Positions 31,775 through 39,157 of a stretch of DNA of 64,000 nucleotides are shown here, one piece after another (the first letter of the stretch is position 1; every line of letters starts with the position of its first letter). Below the pieces are notes generated by a model, which saw nothing but the letters and a program-made list of their open reading frames with translations, was not told the DNA's origin and did no database searches. The stretch is from JACVRW01 sp963819115 (lineage in GTDB: Bacteria; Actinomycetota; Thermoleophilia; Solirubrobacterales; Thermoleophilaceae). The stretch covers positions 310,001-374,000 of the forward strand of contig CAWFUR010000011.1 in assembly GCA_963819115.1 (NCBI GenBank), written 5' to 3'. Both the position numbers and the translations under genes were made by a program.

Positions 31775-33046
31775 ATGGATTTCAGGCTCAACGAGGAGCA
31801 GCTCGAGTTCCAGGAGACGTGTCGCAGGTTCGCCCGCGAGGTCATGCGGCCGATGGCGGCCGAGCACGACCGCGACGAGAGCGTGCCCTGGGATGCCATC
31901 AAGGCCGCGCGTGAATGGGGCCTCCAGGGCCTCGATCACCTTCAGCGCATGGGCACCGACACCGACGGGATCATGAGCTGCATCTACGCCGAGGAGCTCC
32001 ACTGGGGCTGCGCCGGCATCGCGCTCGCCATCTCGGGCAGCTCCCTCGCCGCCGCCGGCATCGCGAGCTCGGGCACCCCCGAGCAGATCGGGCGCTGGGT
32101 CCCCGAGTGCTTCGGCCTCGGCGACGAGATCAAGCTGGGCGCGTACGCCGTCACCGAGGCGGGCGCCGGCTCCGACGTGCGCTCGCTGCGCACCACGGCC
32201 AAGCTCGACGGCGACGAGTGGATCCTGAACGGGACCAAGGTCTTCATCACGAACGGCGGCATCGCCGACGTGACCGTGGTTGTGGCCACCGTGGATCCCG
32301 AGCTGGGTCACCGCGGACAGGCGTCCTTCGTCGTGCCCAAGGACACCCCGGGCCTGTCGATGGGCAAGAAGGAGACGAAGCTCGGCATCCGCGCGTCGCA
32401 GACGGCCGAGGTCGTGCTGGACGACTGCCGGATCCCGATGGACAACCTGCTGGGGGGCTACGAGAAGCTTCAGAAGAAGCTGGAGCGCGCCCGCTCGGGC
32501 CAGTCCACCGGCCGCTCCTCGGGCGCCCTCGCCACCTTTGAGCTCACACGCCCGCTGGTGGGCGCGTCGGCCCTCGGCATCGCCCAGGCCGCCTACGAGT
32601 GGACCCTGGAGTACCTGGAGGGCCGCTCCGAGGACGACACCCCGCTGCTCGAGCAGCAGCGCATCCAGCAGGTGCTGGCCGACGTGGCCACCGAGATCGA
32701 GGGGGCCCGCCTGCTCGTATGGCGCGCCGCCTGGATGGGCCGCAACGGTATGCCGATGACCGGGGGCCAGGGCTCGATGTCGAAGCTGAAGGCCGGCGAC
32801 ACGGCGATGTGGGCCACCACGACGCTGATGGACCTGGTCGGGCCGTATGCCCAGACCAAGGACTGCCCGCTGGAGAAGTTCTTCCGCGACGCCAAGATCT
32901 ACCAGCTGTTCGAGGGCACGGCCCAGGTGCAGCGGATGGTGATCTCCCGGATGCAGCGGGCCGAGTACGCGCGCAGGCTCGAGGAGGCCACCGCGGTGCT
33001 CGAGCAGGCTCCGGGCACGCCGCCCGGCGACCCCGTCCCGGCTTAG
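31775..33046 (+). CDS. Acyl-CoA dehydrogenase (with catalytic Glu)
   Basis: The 423-residue ACAD has the normal domain order: N-domain MDFRLNEEQLEFQETCRRFA, FAD-domain LGAYAVTEAGAGSDVRSLRT and WILNGTKVFITNGGIADV, C-domain with IYQLFEGTAQVQRMVISRM, where the Glu of FEGT is the catalytic base. There is an insert around residues 235-255 (KKLERARSGQSTGRSSGAL) not usual in short-chain ACADs. It is controlled by the palindromic operator shared with the thiolase gene at 22937, so both belong to one regulon even though they lie 9 kb apart. Confidence 0.93.
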   Translation: MDFRLNEEQLEFQETCRRFAREVMRPMAAEHDRDESVPWDAIKAAREWGLQGLDHLQRMGTDTDGIMSCIYAEELHWGCAGIALAISGSSLAAAGIASSGTPEQIGRWVPECFGLGDEIKLGAYAVTEAGAGSDVRSLRTTAKLDGDEWILNGTKVFITNGGIADVTVVVATVDPELGHRGQASFVVPKDTPGLSMGKKETKLGIRASQTAEVVLDDCRIPMDNLLGGYEKLQKKLERARSGQSTGRSSGALATFELTRPLVGASALGIAQAAYEWTLEYLEGRSEDDTPLLEQQRIQQVLADVATEIEGARLLVWRAAWMGRNGMPMTGGQGSMSKLKAGDTAMWATTTLMDLVGPYAQTKDCPLEKFFRDAKIYQLFEGTAQVQRMVISRMQRAEYARRLEEATAVLEQAPGTPPGDPVPA

Positions 33047-33369
33047 GCCGGGTCCCCCGCGCCTCGACATCCGGTCGGTGCGCTCGCGGGGATCTTTGGA
33101 CCGCCGTCCATGGCCCGCGCGCGAGCGCGGCGCCAGCATGGAGTCATGAAGGGCAATGTCACCGACCTGCCGCGCGTTGCCTCCAGGCGCGGGCAGGTCG
33201 GCAGGGCCACGAGGCACGGCGGCCGGCGGGCGGGCCGGCCGCCGGGCCGCGCCTGGCTGAACGCGCGCGAGGTGGGCGGCGCCGACCCGCGCTACGCGCA
33301 CCTCGCGGTCACGCACGACTAGAGCCCTTCAAGCACCGCCGGCGAGTCTCCTCGCCACAATAGGAACCG
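33047..33369. other. Intergenic gap (323 nt) without a convincing gene
   Basis: An open frame of 58 codons (33146-33322) encodes an Arg/Gly-rich chain with no homolog that I recognise and a poorly spaced ribosome binding site; I do not call it. No terminator or operator stands out. Confidence 0.4.
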
Positions 33370-34176
33370 GTGCCCTTCGAGTTCGATCCCGGGGCCGTGG
33401 CGCTGCTGGCGCTGATGGCCACCCTGTACGCCCGCGCCGTGGTCACCCTGCGCCGCCGCGGGTACGACGTGCCCACGGGCCAGCAGGCGGCCTGGTGGCT
33501 CGGGCTCTTCCTCGTGGCCGCCGGCCTCATCGGCCCCGTGGACGCCCTCTCGGAGGACCTGGTGCTCGCTCACATGGGCCAGCACCTGCTGCTGGCGGAC
33601 CTGGCCGCCCCGTTCTTGCTCATCGGGCTGCGCACGCCGGTGTACGCCTTCTACCTACCGCGGCCGCTGCTCGTGAGCCTTGCGCGCCGCAAGCGCCTGC
33701 GGCAGGTGCTCCGGACGCTCCGCAAGCCGATGGTGGCGGTGCCCGTGTGGGTGGTGCTGCTCTACGGGTGGCACTTCTCCTTCGCCTTCGTGGGCGCGCT
33801 CCAGCACCCGCTCATACACGTGGCCCAGCACCTGTCCTTCCTGTTCGGCGCGATGCTGGTGTGGTGGTCGGTGATCGAGCCCAAGCGGCGCCGGCTGCCG
33901 GGCGAGCTCTGGAAGGTCCCGTACCTGCTGGGCGCGCGGCTGCCGGGGATGCTGCTCGGAATGTCCCTGATCCTGCTGCGCTCGCCCGCCTACGGCGCCT
34001 ACTACGGAGACCGCCCTCGCGACCACGGCTTCTCGCCCATCACCGACCAGCAGGTGGCCGGGGGCATGATGATGGCCCTCGACCTGATGGTGATGCTGTT
34101 CGCGGTGGCCTTCTTCTTCTACCGCTCGGCCCAGGAGCACGATGAGGCCGAGCGGATCGCAGCCGCGGCGTCCTGA
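33370..34176 (+). CDS. CtaG-family cytochrome c oxidase assembly protein
   Basis: A 268-residue membrane protein with about seven helices, matching the caa3-type CtaG family: LAHMGQHLLLADLAAPFLLI, the paired LQHPLIHVAQHLSFLFGAML, and DQQVAGGMMMALDLMVMLFA. Conserved His residues in these segments probably bind copper. The family helps insert copper into cytochrome c oxidase; no oxidase subunit is encoded in this window. GTG 33370 start. It ends 58 nt from the end of the convergent thioesterase gene. Confidence 0.9.
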   Translation: MPFEFDPGAVALLALMATLYARAVVTLRRRGYDVPTGQQAAWWLGLFLVAAGLIGPVDALSEDLVLAHMGQHLLLADLAAPFLLIGLRTPVYAFYLPRPLLVSLARRKRLRQVLRTLRKPMVAVPVWVVLLYGWHFSFAFVGALQHPLIHVAQHLSFLFGAMLVWWSVIEPKRRRLPGELWKVPYLLGARLPGMLLGMSLILLRSPAYGAYYGDRPRDHGFSPITDQQVAGGMMMALDLMVMLFAVAFFFYRSAQEHDEAERIAAAAS

Positions 34177-34234
34177 AACGGCGGCTGGTGCGAACGCCTG
34201 GGCCGGCTCGCCCGGGGGGTGGGTGACGGGAGAG

Positions 34235-34726
34235 TTACGAGTGGGCCCGCTCGGCCTCGATGCGGGCGCGCTCGGCGAGCCGGTTGTCGCGGCGAAGCTG
34301 TGCCTCGCGTGCCCGCCGCACCTCGTCCGGGTGCTCCGGCGCCAGCGGCGGCACCGGTGCGGGCCGGCCGTTCTCGTCCAGGGCCACCATCGTGAGGTAG
34401 GCCGTGGAGGTGTGCTCGGTCTCACTCGTGCGCACGTTCTCGGACACCACCCGCACGCCCACCTCCATGGAGGTCCGCCAGGCGGCGTTGACGCTGGCCA
34501 CGAGCGTCACGAGCTGGCCGGTGTGGATCGCGTGCAGGAAGGTCATGCGGTCCATCGCCGCCGTGACCACCCTCAGGCCCGAGTGCCGCACCGCCGCGAT
34601 CCCGGCCGCCTCGTCGCACATATGCATGATCACCCCGCCGTGAACGTCGCCCGCCGTATTCGAGTCGGCGATGCCCATCCAGCGGGTCAGGACCGAGCGC
34701 GAGGCTGACGGGGGACGGGGGTCCAC
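34235..34726 (-). CDS. Acyl-CoA thioesterase (hotdog fold, YciA/BACH type)
   Basis: The 163-residue hotdog protein reads DSNTAGDVHGGVIMHMCDEA, with the catalytic Asn/Asp region NTAGDVHGG, and FLHAIHTGQLVTLVASVN, followed by TSTAYLTMVALDENGRP; these are typical of acyl-CoA thioesterases that release fatty acid from acyl-CoA. The C-terminal tail is charged and helical. It fits the acyl-CoA gene content to the left. TACACT 8 nt before the GTG start suggests leaderless transcription. It is divergent from pspA, 52 nt away. Confidence 0.9.
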   Translation of the reverse strand: MDPRPPSASRSVLTRWMGIADSNTAGDVHGGVIMHMCDEAAGIAAVRHSGLRVVTAAMDRMTFLHAIHTGQLVTLVASVNAAWRTSMEVGVRVVSENVRTSETEHTSTAYLTMVALDENGRPAPVPPLAPEHPDEVRRAREAQLRRDNRLAERARIEAERAHS

Positions 34727-34734
34727 GCGGCGCT

Positions 34735-34740
34735 AGTGTA
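34735..34740 (-). promoter_or_regulatory. Putative -10 element (TACACT), leaderless start at 34726
   Basis: On the minus strand TACACT ends 8 nt before the thioesterase GTG. Confidence 0.4.
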
Positions 34741-34752
34741 CGGCGCCCGTAC
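34738..34752. promoter_or_regulatory. Inverted repeat GTACGG-CGC-CCGTAC between thioesterase and pspA
   Basis: A perfect 6-bp inverted repeat overlapping the thioesterase -10 candidate and 26 nt before the pspA ATG. It could be an operator for either gene. Confidence 0.4.
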
Positions 34753-34778
34753 CGAACCTCGAGCCTGAAGGAGGCGGC

Positions 34779-35543
34779 ATGCCAGGGTTGGCCGGTCGCA
34801 TGTCCACCGTCATCAAAGCGAAGATCTCGAAGGCTCTCGACCGTGCCGAGGACCCGTCAGAGACGCTCGACTACGGCTACCAGAAGCAGGTCGAGCTCCT
34901 TCAGAACGTGAAGAAGGGCATCGCCGACGTGACCACGTCGAAGAAGCGCCTTCAGATGCAGTCCGGAAAGCTCGAGCAGCAGGTGGTGAAGCTCGACACC
35001 CAGGCCCGCCAGGCGCTGGCCCAGGGCCGGGACGACCTCGCCCGCGCCGCGCTGGAGCGCAAGACGGTCACCCAGACCGAGCTCCAGTCGCTGGACCAGC
35101 AGGTGCAGGAGCTCCAGAGCCAGCAGGAGGCCCTCACAGAGAACGAGAAGAAGCTGCGCGCCAAGATCGAGTCCTTCCGCACCAAGAAGGAGGTCATCAA
35201 GGCGCAGTACTCCGCGGCCGAGGCACAGGTGAAGATCTCCGAGGCCGCGAACGGGGTGGGCGAGGAGATGGCCGACCTGGGGCTGGCGATCCAGCGCGCC
35301 GAGGACAAGACCGAGCAGATGCGCGCCCGCGCGTCCGCGGTCGAGGAGCTGGAGGCGGCCGGGACCTTCGAGGACCTGTCGCAGCTCGGTGGGGGCCAGG
35401 ACGACATCGACCGCGAGCTGGCCTCGCTGGGCGCAGGCGCGCAGGTGGACGACGAGCTGGCCAAGATGAAGGCGGAGCTCGGCTCCGGCGGCGGCGAGGC
35501 GGCACCCGCCCTCGAGCAGGGCGAGAAGGGAGAGCCCGCCTGA
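34779..35543 (+). CDS. pspA: PspA/IM30 family membrane-stress protein
   Basis: The 254-residue protein is a long coiled coil (residues ~25-215) with the family start GLAGRMSTVIKAKISKALDR and AEDPSETLDYGYQKQVELLQ. PspA proteins form ESCRT-III-like polymers on the inner face of the cytoplasmic membrane and protect it under stress. The C-terminal 40 residues are acidic and disordered. An AGGAGG ribosome binding site precedes ATG 34779. The next gene, pspAA, overlaps the stop by one base, and PspAB and HtpX are encoded 2 kb on; this is the actinobacterial Psp set, without the mycobacterial ClgR-PspM-PspN. Confidence 0.95.
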   Translation: MPGLAGRMSTVIKAKISKALDRAEDPSETLDYGYQKQVELLQNVKKGIADVTTSKKRLQMQSGKLEQQVVKLDTQARQALAQGRDDLARAALERKTVTQTELQSLDQQVQELQSQQEALTENEKKLRAKIESFRTKKEVIKAQYSAAEAQVKISEAANGVGEEMADLGLAIQRAEDKTEQMRARASAVEELEAAGTFEDLSQLGGGQDDIDRELASLGAGAQVDDELAKMKAELGSGGGEAAPALEQGEKGEPA

Positions 35544-35821
35544 TGATCGTCCGCATCTCGGGAGAGGGGCAGTTCCGCCTGCCCGACAGCGACTCCGAGC
35601 GCCTGAACGAGCTTGACAACCGCGCGGTGTCCGCCGTCGGCGAGGGCGACGAGACCGGCTTCCGCGAGCTTTGGAGCCAGATGCTTGAGCTGGTGCGCAC
35701 CGATGGCGAGGCGATCGACGCCGACGAGCTGGTGGAGTCCGACGTGATCATGCCCCCGCGGGACGTGACCTTCGCCGAGGCGAAGGGCGAGTTCTCGGGC
35801 GACGGCCTGATCCCCGACTAG
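35543..35821 (+). CDS. pspAA: PspA-associated protein PspAA
   Basis: A 92-residue protein starting MIVRISGEGQFRLPDSDSER, which matches the PspAA domain found next to PspA in Actinobacteria and Archaea. It is small and acidic, with no membrane segment, and ends FSGDGLIPD as other family members do. It overlaps the pspA stop by one base (TGATG), so it is co-translated. PspAA is thought to act as a PspA partner; its mechanism is not known. Confidence 0.9.
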   Translation: MIVRISGEGQFRLPDSDSERLNELDNRAVSAVGEGDETGFRELWSQMLELVRTDGEAIDADELVESDVIMPPRDVTFAEAKGEFSGDGLIPD

Positions 35822-35900
35822 CACCGCGGAGCCCGATCGCCCCCCTGCGGCAGGGGCTCACGGAAAAGGGAAGCGCCCGCCCACGGCGAACCGAGGCACG

Positions 35901-36503
35901 ATGCCGAATTCCGCTGGCGACCCCCCGTCCGACGATCTACTCAACGCCACCGTGGATGCCCTTGCCGAGACGCTGGGGCTCCGCGACGGGGAGACCCGTG
36001 AGCACTGCGGCCGGGTCGTGGACCTGGCCCGCCGCCTCGGCTGGCGCCTGGGCCTGCCGGACGACTCGCTGCGCGACCTGAGCTATGCGGCCCGGGTGCA
36101 CGACATCGGCAAGGTCGGCGTGCCCGACGCGGTGCTGTTCAAGCCCGGCCCGCTGGACGCGCTCGAGGCCGAGCTGTTGCGCGAGCACTCGAGCTGGGGC
36201 GCGGACCTGGTGGGACGAATCCCCGGACTCGAGCGGGTCTCGGACATCGTGCGCCATCATCACGAGCGCTTCGACGGGCGGGGCTACCCCGACGGTCTCG
36301 AGGGTCCGCAGAGCCCGTTCGAGAGCCGCATCCTGGCCGTGGCCGACGCCTACGTGGCCATGAACGAGGACCGGCCCTACCGCGAGGCGCTTCCCGCCGA
36401 CGGTGTGGCGCGAGAGCTGGACGAGGGCCGCGAGCGCCAGTTCGACCCGATCGTGCTGGATGCGCTCGAGGCCGAGCTTCCGGCGCCCTCCCTGCACCAC
36501 TAG
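35901..36503 (+). CDS. HD-GYP domain phosphohydrolase
   Basis: A 200-residue stand-alone HD-GYP domain: EHCGRVVDLARRLG, HDIGKVGVPDAVL, HHHERFDGRGYPDGL and DAYVAMNEDRPYREAL carry the HD metal ligands and the GYP signature. Such domains hydrolyse cyclic di-GMP, or other cyclic dinucleotides in some cases. No receiver or sensor domain is attached. It lies between pspAA and the cupredoxin gene. With DisA encoded in the same region the nucleotide substrate is worth testing; c-di-GMP is the default assumption. Confidence 0.9.
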   Translation: MPNSAGDPPSDDLLNATVDALAETLGLRDGETREHCGRVVDLARRLGWRLGLPDDSLRDLSYAARVHDIGKVGVPDAVLFKPGPLDALEAELLREHSSWGADLVGRIPGLERVSDIVRHHHERFDGRGYPDGLEGPQSPFESRILAVADAYVAMNEDRPYREALPADGVARELDEGRERQFDPIVLDALEAELPAPSLHH

Positions 36504-36580
36504 TCCCTCAACGCGCCGAACCGTTCGCGGCCGGCCGCCGTAATGCATGAACGAGCCCCTCGACCAGGAGACCCTCGTCC

Positions 36581-36922
36581 ATGCGCAAGTGCCTCCCCCT
36601 CGTCCTCGCCCTGATAGCCGCCGTGGCGCTGCCCGCGATGGCCGCCGAGCCGCACGCCGAGGCCGCCAGGACGAAACGGGTCACGGTCGGTGACCTCTTC
36701 TTCAAGAAGAAGACGATCACGATCAAGAGCGGTGACACAGTCAGGTGGCACTGGGTGGGCGTGGCACCTCACAACGTGAAGGTCAAGAGCGGGCCCGCCA
36801 AGTTCCACTCCAAGACGCAGGCGTCGGGCACCTACTCGAAGAAGCTGCGCAAGCGGGGCACCTACCGCTACATCTGCACGGTGCACCCGACTCAGATGAA
36901 GGGCAAGATAATCGTCGAGTGA
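36581..36922 (+). CDS. Secreted cupredoxin-like copper protein
   Basis: The 113-residue protein has a signal peptide (MRKCLPLVLALIAAVALPAMA) and a plastocyanin/azurin-type domain. Type 1 copper ligands can be read as His in APHNV, Cys in YICTVHP, His in the same motif, and Met in TQMKGKI. It would shuttle electrons or bind copper outside the membrane. An AGGAG sequence lies 9 nt before ATG 36581. The stop overlaps the GTG of the following lipoprotein gene (GTGA). Confidence 0.88.
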   Translation: MRKCLPLVLALIAAVALPAMAAEPHAEAARTKRVTVGDLFFKKKTITIKSGDTVRWHWVGVAPHNVKVKSGPAKFHSKTQASGTYSKKLRKRGTYRYICTVHPTQMKGKIIVE

Positions 36923-37407
36923 TCGCAAGGAGATCGCTGTTCCAGCGGGTCGCCGGCATCGCGGCGGGCGCCGCCCTGCTCGCCGGAGCCGGGTGCGCGG
37001 GCTCGGACGATGACCGGCGCGAAGCCCCCACGCCCAGGCCTTCGCCCTCGGCGGCAGAGAACGTGGTGCGCGGCTGGTCAGCGGCGCTGAACCGGGACGA
37101 CTTCGAACGCGCGGCGCAGTACTTCGCGCGCGGCGCGCTGATCCAGCAGACGGAGCGCTTCCGGCTCACCTCGCGCCGCGCCGCGCTCGACTTCAACCGC
37201 TCGCTGCCCTGCCGCGGACTGGTGACGAGGGTTCACGACGAGGGAGTGGCCACGGCGGTGGCCACCTTCACGCTCCTGCCTCGGCCCGGCGCCCCGCGCA
37301 CCTCCTGCGACAGCATCGTCCGCGTCCGCTTCCGGGCGCGCGGCGGGAAGTTCGTGGAGTGGCGCCAGCTACCTCAGCGCGCGGGACCGCAGGGCACGCC
37401 GGCCTAG
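36919..37407 (+). CDS. Lipoprotein with NTF2-like fold (putative)
   Basis: From GTG 36919 the 162-residue product begins with a signal sequence and lipobox (VAGIAAGAALLAGAGC, Cys at residue ~24), a short Pro/Ser linker, and a domain AAENVVRGWSAALNRDDFER whose pattern resembles SnoaL/NTF2-like proteins. A Cys pair (SLPCRG, TSCDS) could form a disulfide. Function is unknown. It overlaps the cupredoxin gene and is convergent with pspAB (shared CTAG). Confidence 0.75.
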   Translation: MIARRSLFQRVAGIAAGAALLAGAGCAGSDDDRREAPTPRPSPSAAENVVRGWSAALNRDDFERAAQYFARGALIQQTERFRLTSRRAALDFNRSLPCRGLVTRVHDEGVATAVATFTLLPRPGAPRTSCDSIVRVRFRARGGKFVEWRQLPQRAGPQGTPA

Positions 37408-37982
37408 AGCGGGATCTCCCACAGCGGGAACCAGCGGGCCATGTCCTCCTCGAAGGGGAGCTCCGCGCCCACCTGGGCCTTGAGGCGCAGCTCCCGCTCC
37501 GAGTCGCGGTCCTGGGCTCCCTTGCCCTTGGGCACGAACGGGTAGTACTTGCCGCGCTTGAAGTTGTAGATGAAGTAGAGCGGCCGGCCGTCCTCCTCGA
37601 AGGAGAAGACGGCACACAGCAGGCGGTCTCCGTAGCCACCGCCCTGGAGCTCGGTGGACACCGTGTTCAGCGACACCACCAGGTCCTCGAAGTCCTGGTC
37701 CCTCAGGATCAGCCAGCGGTAGCCGAACTCGTCGTCGGAGGACTCGAGCTTGCTGCCCGTGTCCTCGGCGCTGCTCCGGAGCAGCTCCTCGGTGTCCTTG
37801 ACGATGCCCTGGAAGTCGGCCGTGCCGATGGGCTGGAACACGATGCCGGCGACCCCGCGGTGCTTCAGGTTCAGCGAGGTCTCGAGCGTGACCTGCGCCG
37901 TGGTCATCGCGAACAGACGGTCCGGCGCCGGACCCTTCAGCTTGTTCCCCCTGCCGCCCAGGAGGGCGTCGAGGAAGCCCAT
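37404..37982 (-). CDS. pspAB: PspA-associated protein PspAB
   Basis: A 192-residue soluble protein starting MGFLDALLGGRGNKLKGPAP, with TTAQVTLETSLNLKHRGVAG and FYPFVPKGKG-type C-terminal segments (GKYYPFVPKGKGAQDRDSER). This matches PspAB, a protein encoded beside PspA/PspAA or HtpX in Actinobacteria. Its role is unknown, but co-occurrence links it to envelope stress. It follows htpX by 3 nt on the minus strand, so the two form an operon convergent to the pspA-led genes. Confidence 0.85.
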   Translation of the reverse strand: MGFLDALLGGRGNKLKGPAPDRLFAMTTAQVTLETSLNLKHRGVAGIVFQPIGTADFQGIVKDTEELLRSSAEDTGSKLESSDDEFGYRWLILRDQDFEDLVVSLNTVSTELQGGGYGDRLLCAVFSFEEDGRPLYFIYNFKRGKYYPFVPKGKGAQDRDSERELRLKAQVGAELPFEEDMARWFPLWEIPL

Positions 37983-37985
37983 CCC

Positions 37986-38894
37986 CTAAGCGGCGGTGCC
38001 CTGCAGCGTGGACTCGAGCTGCTGGAGGCGCGCGATGCGCTTCTCGAGCGGCGGGTGCGTGGCGAAGAGGGTCTTGAGACTGCCCTTGACGCTGGCCGGC
38101 ACGATGAAGAAGGCATTCAGGTTCTCGGCCTGGCGAAGGTCCTGGGTGGGCACCTGCTTCATCTGGTCCGAGATCCGCACCAGCGCGGCCGAGAGTGCGC
38201 TCGGGCGCCCGGTGATGATCGCGGCGCCGCGATCGGCGGAGAACTCGCGGTAGCGCGAGAGGGCGAGAATCAGGAAGAAGGAGATGACGTAGACGGCCAG
38301 CGACACGAGGAAGATGACCAGCGCGGCCGGGGCGCCGTCATCGTCGTCGCCTCCGATTCCACCGCCGAAGAAGAACGAGAACTGAAGGATCATCGAGGCC
38401 AGCGACGCGAAGAAGCTGGCCACGGTCATTATCAGCACGTCGCGGTTCTTCACGTGCGTGAGCTCGTGGGCCATCACGCCCTCGAGCTCCGAGGGCGAGA
38501 GCACCTTCATGATGCCGGTGGTGGCGCACACGGTGGCGCTCTTCTGGGAGCGGCCCATCGCGAACGCGTTCGGAACCTCGGTGTCGGCCACGCAGATCTT
38601 GGGCTTCGGCAGGTCCGCCTGGATGCAGAGCCGCTCGATCATCGCGTGGAGCCCGGGGGCCTGTTCGGGAGTGACCTCCTTGGCCCCCATCGCGGCAAGC
38701 CCCAGCTTGTCCGAGAAGAAGAACTGGGCCACCAGCAGGCCGCCGACGAAGACGATCGTGAGCACCGCTCCGGCGCCCGCCGCGGCGAGCACGCCGATGA
38801 ACACCACGTACAGGACGCCCAGCAGGAACAGCGTGAGGAGCATCCGGACCTGAAGACCCCAATCACGGGGGAACACAGCGCGCTGATTGGCCAT
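37986..38894 (-). CDS. htpX: Zinc metalloprotease HtpX
   Basis: The 302-residue M48 protease has four membrane helices, the zinc motif HELTHVKN (HExxH) near residue 145 and the third ligand in YREFSADRGAA. HtpX degrades damaged membrane proteins. ATG 38894 is chosen over the TTG nine bases upstream because a TACAGT hexamer ends 8 nt before it, as at other leaderless starts here. PspA-PspAA-PspAB-HtpX is a known actinobacterial set, here split by three genes. Confidence 0.94.
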   Translation of the reverse strand: MANQRAVFPRDWGLQVRMLLTLFLLGVLYVVFIGVLAAAGAGAVLTIVFVGGLLVAQFFFSDKLGLAAMGAKEVTPEQAPGLHAMIERLCIQADLPKPKICVADTEVPNAFAMGRSQKSATVCATTGIMKVLSPSELEGVMAHELTHVKNRDVLIMTVASFFASLASMILQFSFFFGGGIGGDDDDGAPAALVIFLVSLAVYVISFFLILALSRYREFSADRGAAIITGRPSALSAALVRISDQMKQVPTQDLRQAENLNAFFIVPASVKGSLKTLFATHPPLEKRIARLQQLESTLQGTAA

Positions 38895-38902
38895 TGGAGG
38901 CA

Positions 38903-38908
38903 ACTGTA
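38903..38908 (-). promoter_or_regulatory. Putative -10 element (TACAGT) for htpX
   Basis: On the minus strand TACAGT ends 8 nt before ATG 38894. Confidence 0.4.
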
Positions 38909-38992
38909 GTGACCCGGATCCGGCGGCCGGGCGGGAGCTTCTGCACGGCGGGTTGCAGAGGGGGGAAACCGGGGTGCGGGCTCGACGGCCTT

Positions 38993-39001
38993 TGATACAG
39001 T
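38993..39001 (+). promoter_or_regulatory. Extended -10 promoter (TGA-TACAGT) ahead of the c-di-AMP riboswitch
   Basis: TGATACAGT, an extended -10 form (TG one base before TACAGT), ends about 15 nt before the riboswitch core, so the transcript would start just ahead of the aptamer. Confidence 0.45.
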
Positions 39002-39011
39002 CGCGCCGTCC

Positions 39012-39150
39012 CCAGCGCTGAATTTCCCTGCACTACAGGGGAAACGGGGGAACCGTGGCCCGCATGGCCGGGGGCGAATCGCCGTCTCGGGTACGGCGTA
39101 GCGGCACCCGCCGCGAGCCCGTCAGCTAACTCCGTAAGCGCATCAGGACC
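39012..39150 (+). promoter_or_regulatory. Cyclic di-AMP riboswitch (ydaO/yuaA class)
   Basis: The conserved blocks of the ydaO-yuaA aptamer are present in order: CGCTGAAT (39016-39023), ACGGGGGAACC (~39044), GGGGCGAATC (~39072), GTAGCGGCACC, and GAGCCCGTCAGCTAACTCCG followed by TAAGCG (to 39140). Ligand binding usually switches off cell-wall hydrolase or K+ transport genes. The aptamer ends about 18 nt before the M23 peptidase ATG, so regulation probably acts on ribosome access or through a short terminator I cannot resolve. Confidence 0.92.
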
Positions 39151-39157
39151 GAGTGAC

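Noticed and set aside
33146..33322. A 58-codon frame in the gap before CtaG
   Set aside because: Arg/Gly-rich product, ribosome binding site only 2 nt from ATG, no homolog recognised.
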